NCBI RefSeq assembly: GCF_001485575.1 | Contig: NZ_BCNB01000002.1 | Location: 1-64,000, forward strand | Source of the DNA: Haloarcula sp. CBA1127 | Lineage (GTDB): Archaea > Halobacteriota > Halobacteria > Halobacteriales > Haloarculaceae | Reading direction: 5' to 3' | Length of the DNA stretch: 64,000 nt | In this document: one piece after another, positions 1-8,577 of the stretch | Layout of the letters: the number at the start of each line of letters is the position of its first letter | Position numbering within the stretch: position 1 is the first letter of the stretch | The notes under the pieces: generated by a model | Told to the model about the DNA's origin: nothing | Databases searched by the model: none | Seen by the model: only the letters and a program-made list of their open reading frames with translations | Made by a program: the position numbers and the translations under genes

Positions 1-11
1 TGTCTGACACA

Positions 12-1016
12 ATGCAAGCGGCAGTCGTACCCGAGCCAGGGGCAGACTTCGAGGTCGTCGAACGAGACGTGCCCGAGCCAGACCCCGGCGAGGTACGGGT
101 CTCGGTCGACGCCTGTGGCATCTGTCACAGCGACGTGTTCGCCAAAGAAGGGACCAACCCGGTTGTCTCCTATCCGCGGGTTCCCGGCCACGAGGTGGCA
201 GGCCACGTAGACGCCGTCGGCGACGCTGTCGACGCCTGGGACGTGGGCGACAGAGTCGGCGTCGGCTGGCACGGCGGCCACTGTTCGACGTGTGACCAGT
301 GTCGACAGGGGAACTTCCTCCAGTGTGAGAACGGCGAAATCACCGGTCTGAGCTACGACGGCGGGTACGCCGAGTACATGACCGCCCCGTCGGAAGCGCT
401 CGCGAAGATTCCGGAGGCGCTGGACGCGGCGGCCGCGGCACCACTGCTCTGTGCAGGCGTGACGACGTTCAACGCGCTTCGGAACAGCGATGCGAACGTC
501 GGGGACCTCGTCGCCGTACAGGGTGTCGGCGGACTCGGTCACCTCGGCATCCAGTATGCACACGCGGCCGGCTTCGAGACAGCCGCCATCTCCCGAACGC
601 CAGAGAAAGAATCGCTGGCGAAAGAGCTGGGGGCCGACCACTTCATTAACGCGGCGGAGACCGACGCCGGGCAGCGACTGCAGGAGCTTGGTGGGGCCGA
701 CGTAGTGCTGGCGACGGCACCGTCGAGTGACGCCATCAGTTCCATCGTCAGCGGCATCGGTGTCGACGGCTCCGTCGTGGTTGTGGGCGTTCCCGGCGAA
801 CCGGTAGAGGTGAGCGGACAGCAACTCGTCCAGACCCGGGGCGCTGTCGAGGGCTGGGCCTCCGGACACGCACGCGACTCACAGGACACGCTGGAGTTCA
901 GTTCGGTCCGCGACATCGCGCCGGAGATAGAGACCTACCCGCTCGAAGACGTAAATGAGGCCTACGGCCGGATGATCGACAACGAAGCACGATTCCGGGC
1001 CGTGCTTGAACTGTAG
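12..1016 (+). CDS. Zinc-dependent alcohol dehydrogenase (MDR family)
   Basis: NAD(P)-linked medium-chain dehydrogenase of 334 residues, full length for the family, probably cytosolic. The catalytic zinc site is visible as CGICHSD at 35-41 and GHE at 59-61. The structural zinc lobe has Cys91, Cys94, Cys97 and Cys105. The Rossmann glycine motif GVGGLGHLG lies at 171-179. The substrate cannot be read from the sequence. The gene starts 11 bases inside the window, so its promoter lies outside. The next gene is on the same strand 125 bases later and looks independent. The family call is firm; the substrate is open. Confidence 0.88.
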   Translation: MQAAVVPEPGADFEVVERDVPEPDPGEVRVSVDACGICHSDVFAKEGTNPVVSYPRVPGHEVAGHVDAVGDAVDAWDVGDRVGVGWHGGHCSTCDQCRQGNFLQCENGEITGLSYDGGYAEYMTAPSEALAKIPEALDAAAAAPLLCAGVTTFNALRNSDANVGDLVAVQGVGGLGHLGIQYAHAAGFETAAISRTPEKESLAKELGADHFINAAETDAGQRLQELGGADVVLATAPSSDAISSIVSGIGVDGSVVVVGVPGEPVEVSGQQLVQTRGAVEGWASGHARDSQDTLEFSSVRDIAPEIETYPLEDVNEAYGRMIDNEARFRAVLEL

Positions 1017-1141
1017 TCGAGCAGGTCTCGAGATCGGTGGAAGCGCGTGTATAAGCCATATGTCCCAGCTGGGACCTCAATCTTCCGTCGTGATTTCCCG
1101 GAGAGCAACGCCTTTGTCTGTGGATCAAGAACCCGTATTCA

Positions 1142-2488
1142 ATGGACGGCCCCGCCGAGGACCGCGTCTACTACGTCATCAGCGACCTTCACATCGGCGG
1201 CGACGAGCAGCTAGAGGAGGTGGAGTTCCTCGACGAACTGCTCGATTTTCTGGCCCGGTTAGAGACCACCGGCGAGGACGCCGAGTTGCTCATTAACGGT
1301 GACGCGTTCGGGCTGTGGGAGTTTACCGGGATGTCGGGACTGGAGAAGTTCGACGCCCTCGAAGAAACCTACCCGACGCTGTTCGAGCAGTTGCGAAAGA
1401 CCGGCGATAACATCCAGATAACCCTGATACCGGGCAACCACGACCACGAACTCGCGGCCTACGACGAGTACGTGGAGCGGTTCGCGGCGTACAACGTGGA
1501 CCTAGTCCAGTCGAAATCGATTACCCGCCCGGTTGGAGACGCGGCCATCCACTTCGAACACGGCAATCAGCAGGACCCCAACAACCGCATCGAGGACTGG
1601 GGCGACACCAACGTGACGCCGCTTGGCTACTACTACAACACGCTCGTGACGAGTCGGGCCGGCCAGCTTTCGGACCGGGGCCGGTACAACTGGCTCAAGG
1701 ACGTACAGGCCGTGACGCCGACGGAACGGGTCCCGGTGTGGATGCTCTCGAAGTACTTTTATCGAGAGATGAACCCCTTGCTGCGGTACGCACTGGTCCC
1801 GTTCCTCTTGCTGTTCAACATCAGCGCGATCCTGGCGATTCTGGCGGCGCTGAACCTGCTGGGCGTCTGGTCCGCGCCGGTCGAAACCACGACGTCGTTT
1901 CTGGGCCAGTTCGGCACGGTCGGCACCGCCATCTGGGTGCTGCTCGTGGTGAATGCGTCGCTGGCCGGGCTCCTGTTGCTCGTGGGCATCCCGCTGTATC
2001 TCCTTCGACGGGATATCAAGAAGACCATCAATCGCTTTGGCGTTTTCGAGACAGACCTCACAGTCGACACTCAGACGACGTACAAGGAAGCCGCCCGCGA
2101 AGTGTTCGATCAAAAGGAAGACGTGGTTGTCTTCTGCTACGGTCACACGCACCGACCGAGCGTGCAGTCAGTCGACGGTGGGCTAGTCGTCAACAGCGGG
2201 ACCTGGCTCAAACGGCTCCACCGTCGGGACGGTGTCATCGGGCTGCTTCCCCCGGTGTTTTATCCCTCGTACCAGCTCTGTGCGGTCCGTATCACGGCCG
2301 AGGCGGGGCAGGTAATCGTCGACTACGAGGAAGTGCAAAAGCCCAGCCCCAGTCCTGAAGAGCTAACACTCACTGAGCGCCTGCTGACGCTCGGTCGGAA
2401 ACCTGACATCGAACTACCAGCGCGTGCGGTCGTGGAAACCGAGCAGTCGGTGTCTGCACCGGAGCCGGCTGAGCAAGAATTAGACTGA
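1142..2488 (+). CDS. Membrane-anchored calcineurin-like metallophosphoesterase
   Basis: A 448-residue phosphoesterase with all dimetal-site motifs: DLH at 15-17, GD at 53-54, GNHD at 98-101, a histidine motif EHGN at 139-142, and GHTH at 334-337. Two hydrophobic segments, about 216-241 and 262-288, lie between the histidine motif and GHTH. The domain is therefore split by a membrane hairpin, rather than having a terminal anchor. Substrates of this family include phosphomonoesters, phosphodiesters and UDP-sugar lipids, and none can be chosen here. The first in-frame ATG gives a natural N-terminus just before the catalytic DLH strand. Confidence 0.85.
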   Translation: MDGPAEDRVYYVISDLHIGGDEQLEEVEFLDELLDFLARLETTGEDAELLINGDAFGLWEFTGMSGLEKFDALEETYPTLFEQLRKTGDNIQITLIPGNHDHELAAYDEYVERFAAYNVDLVQSKSITRPVGDAAIHFEHGNQQDPNNRIEDWGDTNVTPLGYYYNTLVTSRAGQLSDRGRYNWLKDVQAVTPTERVPVWMLSKYFYREMNPLLRYALVPFLLLFNISAILAILAALNLLGVWSAPVETTTSFLGQFGTVGTAIWVLLVVNASLAGLLLLVGIPLYLLRRDIKKTINRFGVFETDLTVDTQTTYKEAAREVFDQKEDVVVFCYGHTHRPSVQSVDGGLVVNSGTWLKRLHRRDGVIGLLPPVFYPSYQLCAVRITAEAGQVIVDYEEVQKPSPSPEELTLTERLLTLGRKPDIELPARAVVETEQSVSAPEPAEQELD

Positions 2489-2691
2489 TACAACGGAGCG
2501 TGGTCGCTGGCGGAGGGAGACCACTGAAGAAGGTTTTTAACACCCCATTGTTGCTGTATCCACTGAGAGGGTACATTCATACCTTCCTGTGTGATTGAAG
2601 CCTATCAAGCGTCAGACGGATGGAAGTCGTTTGCTCCAGAAACGGAGATCGCTGCAGAAAAGTCTATTACATACGACTGTAATGGCTACGT

Positions 2692-3264
2692 ATGAGCAAT
2701 ACCGCGGACGATGGTCGGGCTGACGGGTCGCCACCGTCCACGGCAGAGTTCACACCGGAGCGAGTGCTCTCGGTGTTTCAAGATCGGGCGGACCAGGCGA
2801 AACCGTTGACGGCAACCGACGTGATGGACGCACTCGGCTGTTCCCGGAAGACGGCACACAACAAGCTCGACGTACTTGTGGAACGAGGGGATCTGGAAAC
2901 GCGGAAGGTTGGGGCACGGAGTCGGGTCTGGTGGATCCCGTTCTCCCAACTTGTCGGCTCGGGCGCGGAACCGCAACAGGAACGAGAGCCCCCAGTCGAG
3001 CACAGTATCGCCGACGCGGACCTGCCGGGGACTGGGGACGTACTCGACGACCGGCGTGCGGCGTTGCGGGCCGCATACGAATATCTTCGCGAAAACCCTG
3101 ACACCGATGCTGGGAAACTCATTACCGAGGTGTTTCAGGAGCACCCGGCGGGCTACAAGACCGCTGACGAGTGGTGGGACGCTATCGGGCCTGCGCTGGA
3201 GGACCTCCCACAGGTTGACCTGGCTGCCGACCACGAGCACGTCTGGCACTACGTCGGTGGGTGA
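2692..3264 (+). CDS. Winged-helix DNA-binding protein
   Basis: A 190-residue protein. Residues about 20-80 read as a helix-turn-helix of the haloarchaeal MarR/ArsR-like type (segments TATDVMDALGCS and KTAHNKLDVLVERGDLE, followed by a strand-wing). The C-terminal 70 residues have no recognised domain but include an aromatic patch (EWWDAIGPAL). The stop overlaps the GTG of the following transporter by four bases (GTGA), so the two are probably translationally coupled. A role as a local regulator of the transporter operon is an inference from this layout. Confidence 0.72.
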   Translation: MSNTADDGRADGSPPSTAEFTPERVLSVFQDRADQAKPLTATDVMDALGCSRKTAHNKLDVLVERGDLETRKVGARSRVWWIPFSQLVGSGAEPQQEREPPVEHSIADADLPGTGDVLDDRRAALRAAYEYLRENPDTDAGKLITEVFQEHPAGYKTADEWWDAIGPALEDLPQVDLAADHEHVWHYVGG

Positions 3265-5027
3265 GTTCATCGATGCCAGAGGAAAAGCCGACGGAACAGT
3301 CGGAGGTAGCGGAAGAGACGGAATCAGAGACATCGGAGGTGTACGCCTCTCGCAAAGAGCAGCGGTATCCGATCTCATCGTACACCCCGGTCGCGTACGA
3401 TAACCTCGAGGTAGCACCGGAGAGCGATGCCCATCCGGACACGGGGTCGGGCGGGCGGTTCAGAGAACTCTCGTTGCCGAAAGTACCGAAACTCCGCCAC
3501 GTCGTCGGTCCCAGCGCGATCATGCTCGGGGCGTCGCTCGGCAGCGGTGAGACGCTGTTCTGGCCACATCTGGTCGCCAGCTACGGGTGGGGACTGTACT
3601 GGCTGTTCCTCGTAGCCGTCTGTCTCCACTTTGTCATCAACACGGAGATACAACGATGGACACTCGCGACCGGTGAGAGCGTGTTTCGAGCGTTCGAACG
3701 GGTCCATCCGATACTCCCGCTGGCCATGCTGGTCGGCGGGTTCATCAGTCTCGGCTGGCCGGGGTGGGCTGCGAGCGCCGCACAGATCGGTGCACAGGGT
3801 CTTGGGCTCGGCACGTATGACGTCGCTGGCATCGACATCGTCGGCTGGCGACTGTTCGGCATCGCGCTCATGGTATTCATCTGGATTACCTATCAGGTGA
3901 CGCCGCTGATGTACAACGTCGTCGAGAGCCTCCAGCTAATCCTGGTGGCGCTGTCGATTGCGTTCACACTGCTGCTGTTCGTTCTCATCGGGTCGCTTGA
4001 CGTACTGGTCAGCGTCCCGGGGAGTCTGACGGAAGTCGGCGACTACTCGCCGGTCGGAACCATCGCCGTGCTGGTCGGGGCGCTGGCCTACGCCGGCGCG
4101 GGCGGCTACCTCAACCTCTCACAGAGCCTCTGGATACGGGAGAAAGGCTACGGAATGGGCCGGTATCAGGGCCGAATCAAGAACCCCTTTGCCGGCGACG
4201 ACCCCGAAACAGTCCACGAAGACGGGTTCACGTTCACTCCGGACACGCAGAACCTCAAACGGTGGCGGGGCTGGTGGCGCGTGACACAGCTCGAACATCT
4301 ATTGACATTCCTGCTGGGCCTCCTTCTGGTCACGACGATGCTGGTCGTCATCGCGGTGTCACAGGCACCGGGGGCGACGAGCGACGCGGTCGATATGTGG
4401 CTCATCGAGATTGCGCCGTCGGTCGGCGGGTTCACGACGAGCGTCATCTACGTCACGCTGTTTCTCGCCCTGTTCACGACCGAATACGCGATCATCGAGT
4501 CGTTCGTTCGGAACAGCTCCGACATCATCTACGAACTCTACGGCCGGGACGCGGGCTGGAGCCTGCCGCGGTTGTTCTGGGGACTGCTGACCGTTTTCTG
4601 TGGCTGGGGCATCTTCATCCTCACCCTCCCGATATCAATATCCGATCCTTTCGGGCTCCTGGTCGTCGGCGCGGCGATGTCCGGGCTGTTGATGTGGCCG
4701 TACATCGTCATCGTCCAGCTCGTCAACACGGTCCGGCTGCCAGAGCACACGATGCCGGGCTGGGGTCGGATCGCCGCAATGTGGGTTGCAGCCGCGTTTT
4801 TCGGCTATTTCAGCGTCCTCCTGATTGGAACTGGGCTGGCGACACGGCTGGGGCTACAGGCGTTTGTCGTCCAGACGGCCGTACTCGGCAGTGGGCCGGG
4901 CGGGTACGTTCTCTGGATGATCTACCTGCTGGTGCAAGTGTACACGATGTACCGAGTGGGACGGGCGAAATTCGTGGCGGACGGAACAGTCACTGACGCC
5001 GCCACTGCGAAAGGGTGGTTCTCGTGA
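3261..5027 (+). CDS. Nramp-like multi-pass transporter
   Basis: About 588 residues from the GTG that overlaps the upstream stop, or 584 from the in-frame ATG at 3273. After a hydrophilic acidic N-terminal tail of about 75 residues there are some eleven hydrophobic segments. The first segment region (LRHVVGPSAIMLGASLGSGE) resembles Nramp/MntH proteins. The metal-binding DPGN of true Nramp TM1 is replaced by GSGE, so divalent-metal transport should not be assumed. It sits between a DNA-binding protein and a small protein whose start overlaps its stop, which suggests a three-gene operon. Confidence 0.62.
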   Translation: MSSSMPEEKPTEQSEVAEETESETSEVYASRKEQRYPISSYTPVAYDNLEVAPESDAHPDTGSGGRFRELSLPKVPKLRHVVGPSAIMLGASLGSGETLFWPHLVASYGWGLYWLFLVAVCLHFVINTEIQRWTLATGESVFRAFERVHPILPLAMLVGGFISLGWPGWAASAAQIGAQGLGLGTYDVAGIDIVGWRLFGIALMVFIWITYQVTPLMYNVVESLQLILVALSIAFTLLLFVLIGSLDVLVSVPGSLTEVGDYSPVGTIAVLVGALAYAGAGGYLNLSQSLWIREKGYGMGRYQGRIKNPFAGDDPETVHEDGFTFTPDTQNLKRWRGWWRVTQLEHLLTFLLGLLLVTTMLVVIAVSQAPGATSDAVDMWLIEIAPSVGGFTTSVIYVTLFLALFTTEYAIIESFVRNSSDIIYELYGRDAGWSLPRLFWGLLTVFCGWGIFILTLPISISDPFGLLVVGAAMSGLLMWPYIVIVQLVNTVRLPEHTMPGWGRIAAMWVAAAFFGYFSVLLIGTGLATRLGLQAFVVQTAVLGSGPGGYVLWMIYLLVQVYTMYRVGRAKFVADGTVTDAATAKGWFS

Positions 5028-5461
5028 CCGACGAACTCCGCGTCCACTTGCATTACACGATGCGGGGCTCGTACCCGCTCCGGCTTATTGACGTGTTGTT
5101 CTGTACGGAGCAGGCCTACTTCGTCGAGTACGATTATCTGACACCCGTCGACCTGTTGTTCGGGTCGCCGGGACAGCGGGCCGCCGCGTTCGCATCACAG
5201 GTGGTCGAAGAGGGTGTCCCTGCGGCCCTCGAAACCGCCGAAGCGGTCGAGACACAGCCATACGACGCCCTCGACAGCGTCGATATCCACACGGGAGGCC
5301 GGGTCGGTCGGCCGAAAATCACCGCACAGCCCCGGACAGACTCCGCAACGACGGTCAGAGTCCACGGTCAGTTCGACGCTGAGCCCTTCACGCAGGCGCT
5401 TCGGGCAACAGTTGACGGGCACGACGTCACGGTCAGACAAAGAGACGGATTCGGGTTCTGA
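5024..5461 (+). CDS. Conserved hypothetical protein in transporter operon
   Basis: I do not recognise this 145-residue protein. I chose the GTG at 5024 because it overlaps the transporter stop as GTGA; an in-frame GTG nine bases upstream is also possible. The protein is soluble and mixed alpha/beta, and has no cysteine cluster or membrane segment. The tight coupling to the transporter suggests a regulatory or accessory role, but that is only context. Confidence 0.6.
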   Translation: MTDELRVHLHYTMRGSYPLRLIDVLFCTEQAYFVEYDYLTPVDLLFGSPGQRAAAFASQVVEEGVPAALETAEAVETQPYDALDSVDIHTGGRVGRPKITAQPRTDSATTVRVHGQFDAEPFTQALRATVDGHDVTVRQRDGFGF

Positions 5462-5490
5462 CCACTGCCGGGAGGTGTCGCCGGACCCGG

Positions 5491-8400
5491 TTACCGTATC
5501 GCCGCCGCGACCATCTCGATGGGATGTGGCGGCTCAGTCTCGCCGTCGCCGAAGTCGTCAATCTGGGACCGGCAGGATGCACCGGGCGCGACCACTTGTT
5601 CGGCGGGCGAGTCGTCTATCTGTCCCAGCAGGAGGTCCGCGATGCCCTCGCTCATCGAGTAGTGTTCGGCCTCGTAGCCGAAACTGCCGGCCATGCCACA
5701 ACAGCCCGAATCGAGCGGGTCGACAGCATATCCGGCCCGGCGCAAAACGCCGACAGCGTGGTGGTCTTTCTTCGTCGCCTTCTGGTGGCAGTGGCCGTGG
5801 TACGCCAGCGAGTCGCCTGACGCCTCGAAGGTGATGCCCTCACCTAATCGGAACGTGTCGAGGTACTCACAGACGCCGTACGTGTTCTCCGCGACGGTAT
5901 CGACATCGTCGCCGGAGAGCAGGTCACAGTAGTCGACCTGATACATGACCGCGTCGGACGGTTCGATAGTGACCACGTCCCAGCCGTCGCGGATGCGCGG
6001 CGCGAGCGCGTCCACGTTCGCCCGTGCTGTCTCACGAGCGTGGTCCAGCATACTCTTGGAGAAGGCTGGACGACCGCTGTCGGTCACACCGTCAGGCACG
6101 ACCACGTGGACGCCCGCCGCCTCCAGCACTTCTACGGCGGCCTTCCCGACGTCCGGGTGACTATAGTTCGTGTAGGGGTCGGCAAGCAAGAGCGCCTTCC
6201 GGTCAGCTTTGCTCGCCGCGATCATTGCGCCGCCGCGGTCAGCCCACCAGTCCCGGAACGTGGTCCGGTGGAAGCCGGGTAGCGTCCGTTCTTCCGTGAT
6301 GCCGACCGTTTTCTCCATGAGCAGTCCCGAGCCCGGGAGGTCCATCAGCCAGTTCGACACCGGGGCGAATGTGCTGCCAAGCGAGAGCACCGTCTCGACG
6401 TTGGCGAACAGCCGGTCTCGCAACGAAATACCCTCTCGCTGGTGGTGTTCGTGGACCACCTCGGCCTTGAGCTTCGCCATATCGACGCCGCTCGGGCAGT
6501 CCTTCTTGCAGCCTTTACAGCCGATACAGAGGTCGAGAACCTCCGTGACGAACTCCTCCTCGAATGGATCATCGGGGAGGTCACCGTCCATCGCCGATCG
6601 GAGCATGTTGGCCCGGCCGCGCGTGCTGGTGATCTCTTCCTCGGCGGCGCGGTAGGTCGGACACATGACACCGCCGGTGGTCTCCTGATGGCCGGTACAG
6701 CCCGCACAGCCGTGGCAGAGTTCGACCATCCCCTGAAACCCGTTTTCGTTGTCCCAGTTGAGCGCGGGGTCGAAGCCCGCGTCGAACTCGTAGTCGGGGT
6801 CGTACCGGAGATTCTCAGCCGGGTCGTGCTCACCACAGATGTTGCCCGGGTTCAGCCGCCAGTCGGGGTCGAACGCCGACTTCAGGTCGCGAAACGTCTC
6901 CCAAAGGTCGTCACCGTAGAGCTTGCGGTTCCACTGGGTACGGGCGCGGCCGTCGCCATGTTCGCCCGACACGGACCCGTCGTACTGGACGACGAGATCC
7001 GTGATAGCGTCGGAGATGGTTTCCATCGTCTCGATGCCGTCCCCGGACTTCAGGTTCAATAGCGGCCTGATGTGCAGGACGCCGGGGCCAGCGTGGGCGT
7101 AGTAGGAGGCAAACGTGTCGTGCTCGTCGAACAGCTCCCGGATGTCGGCGATGTACTCCGGGAGGTTCTCGGCCGGAACCGCCGTATCCTCGACGAACGG
7201 CCAGTGCTTGTCGTCGCCCGTCCGTGACAGGAGTATCGGCAGCCCGGCCTTGCGCATCTTCCAGAATTTCGCCTGCCGGTCCGCGTCGTACGCTTCCAGC
7301 GCATCGACGGCGTGAACCGAGGCGTCGGTGACCGAACCCGCCCCGTCACTTGGCGACTCTCTGGCGTCGTAGCCCGGAAGTCGGTCGGCGAGCAGGTCGG
7401 CGACCTTCTGAGCGCCCTCATCGACCGATTCGGCGTAGAACTCGACGAGGAGCGTCGAGTCCGTCTCCTCGGGGAGCATGCCGACGACGTCGGCGAACTC
7501 CGGTGTCTCCGTAGCGAGATCAAGGAGCACGTCGTCCATCACTTCGACGGCCGAGGGGTCGTGGTCGAGAATCGGGGCCACGTCCTGCATCGCCGAGATG
7601 ATATCGTCGTAGGTCAGCATGGCGACGGCCGTGGCGTCGGGAACTGGTTCGAGCGAGACTGTCGCCTCAGTGACGATAGCCAGCGTCCCTTCGCTCCCGG
7701 CGAGCAAGCGGGCGAGGTTGACTTCGCCGCGTTCCCTGGCGCTGTCGACCAGTTCGTCCAGGTTGTATCCCGAGACGTTGCGCTTGAGCTCCGGATATCT
7801 GGCGTCTATCTCCGTCGCGTCTTCCGAGAGGATTTTCGCGACTTCGGCGTAAATCCGGGTTTCGAGGTCGGCATCCGGGCCGGCCTCGGCTGCCCGCGCT
7901 TCGAGGTCCTCGACGTCTACCCAGCCGAAGGTCGTCCGGGTTCCGTCCGCGAGGACGACCTCACACTCCTCAATATAGGCGTCTGTCTTGCCGTATTTCA
8001 GCGAGTGTGCGCCAGTCGTGTTGTTCCCGATTGCACCGCCGAGAACGCTCTTGTCGCCCCACGCCGGGTCCGGCGCGAACTTCAATCCGTGAGGTTCGAG
8101 CCGGTCGTTGAGTCGGGCAATAGTGATTCCGACCTGCGCACGGGCCCGCTTGGCCTCGGGGTCGACCGACAGCGGCTCGTCCATGTGCCGCTTGAAATCG
8201 AGGACAACCGCCTCATTGACGGCTTGCCCGGCGAGACCGGTCCCACCGCCCCGTGGAAGCACCGGAATCCCCTCCGCAGCGCAGTACTCCATCACCGCGA
8301 CCACGTCCTCGGTCGAGACCGGCGAGACGACGCCGATAGGGAGCTGTTCGTACGCGCTCGCGTCGGTTGCGAACAGCTCACGGGTGTACGTATCGAAGCG

Positions 8401-8535
8401 CACGTCGCCGTCTACGCGGCGCTCCAGGGCCGCGACGAGGTCCGGCCGGTTGACGCTGTCGCCCTGATAGTCGTAGTTCGCGCTCGGGTCTGTCGCCGGG
8501 TCACGTTGCTCGGGGAGTCGGGAATCGTATGCCAT
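5491..8535 (-). CDS. FAD-linked D-lactate-type dehydrogenase with Fe-S domain
   Basis: A 1014-residue fusion of a GlcD/Dld-type flavoprotein and a GlpC-like Fe-S protein. The FAD-binding loop PRGGGTGLAGQ is at 94-104, and the oxidase C-terminal domain follows to about 520. Two ferredoxin-type clusters are visible: CHGCAGC near 605, and CIGCKGCKKDC near 668. CCG-type motifs of the heterodisulfide reductase D class (SGCCGMAG near 943) close the protein. It should pass electrons from a 2-hydroxyacid to the quinone pool. The lactate permease gene lies 42 bases upstream on the same strand, which makes lactate the most likely substrate. Glycolate or 2-hydroxyglutarate remain possible. Confidence 0.85.
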   Translation of the reverse strand: MAYDSRLPEQRDPATDPSANYDYQGDSVNRPDLVAALERRVDGDVRFDTYTRELFATDASAYEQLPIGVVSPVSTEDVVAVMEYCAAEGIPVLPRGGGTGLAGQAVNEAVVLDFKRHMDEPLSVDPEAKRARAQVGITIARLNDRLEPHGLKFAPDPAWGDKSVLGGAIGNNTTGAHSLKYGKTDAYIEECEVVLADGTRTTFGWVDVEDLEARAAEAGPDADLETRIYAEVAKILSEDATEIDARYPELKRNVSGYNLDELVDSARERGEVNLARLLAGSEGTLAIVTEATVSLEPVPDATAVAMLTYDDIISAMQDVAPILDHDPSAVEVMDDVLLDLATETPEFADVVGMLPEETDSTLLVEFYAESVDEGAQKVADLLADRLPGYDARESPSDGAGSVTDASVHAVDALEAYDADRQAKFWKMRKAGLPILLSRTGDDKHWPFVEDTAVPAENLPEYIADIRELFDEHDTFASYYAHAGPGVLHIRPLLNLKSGDGIETMETISDAITDLVVQYDGSVSGEHGDGRARTQWNRKLYGDDLWETFRDLKSAFDPDWRLNPGNICGEHDPAENLRYDPDYEFDAGFDPALNWDNENGFQGMVELCHGCAGCTGHQETTGGVMCPTYRAAEEEITSTRGRANMLRSAMDGDLPDDPFEEEFVTEVLDLCIGCKGCKKDCPSGVDMAKLKAEVVHEHHQREGISLRDRLFANVETVLSLGSTFAPVSNWLMDLPGSGLLMEKTVGITEERTLPGFHRTTFRDWWADRGGAMIAASKADRKALLLADPYTNYSHPDVGKAAVEVLEAAGVHVVVPDGVTDSGRPAFSKSMLDHARETARANVDALAPRIRDGWDVVTIEPSDAVMYQVDYCDLLSGDDVDTVAENTYGVCEYLDTFRLGEGITFEASGDSLAYHGHCHQKATKKDHHAVGVLRRAGYAVDPLDSGCCGMAGSFGYEAEHYSMSEGIADLLLGQIDDSPAEQVVAPGASCRSQIDDFGDGETEPPHPIEMVAAAIR

Positions 8536-8577
8536 GAGTAGGGAGTAGGTGGAGGGTAGGTGGGTAGGTGAGTCGGG

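Noticed and set aside
7312..8541. A 409-codon plus-strand frame opposite the D-lactate-type dehydrogenase
   Set aside because: Open antisense frames are common in GC-rich haloarchaeal genes; the composition is arginine/valine rich and no motif is present.
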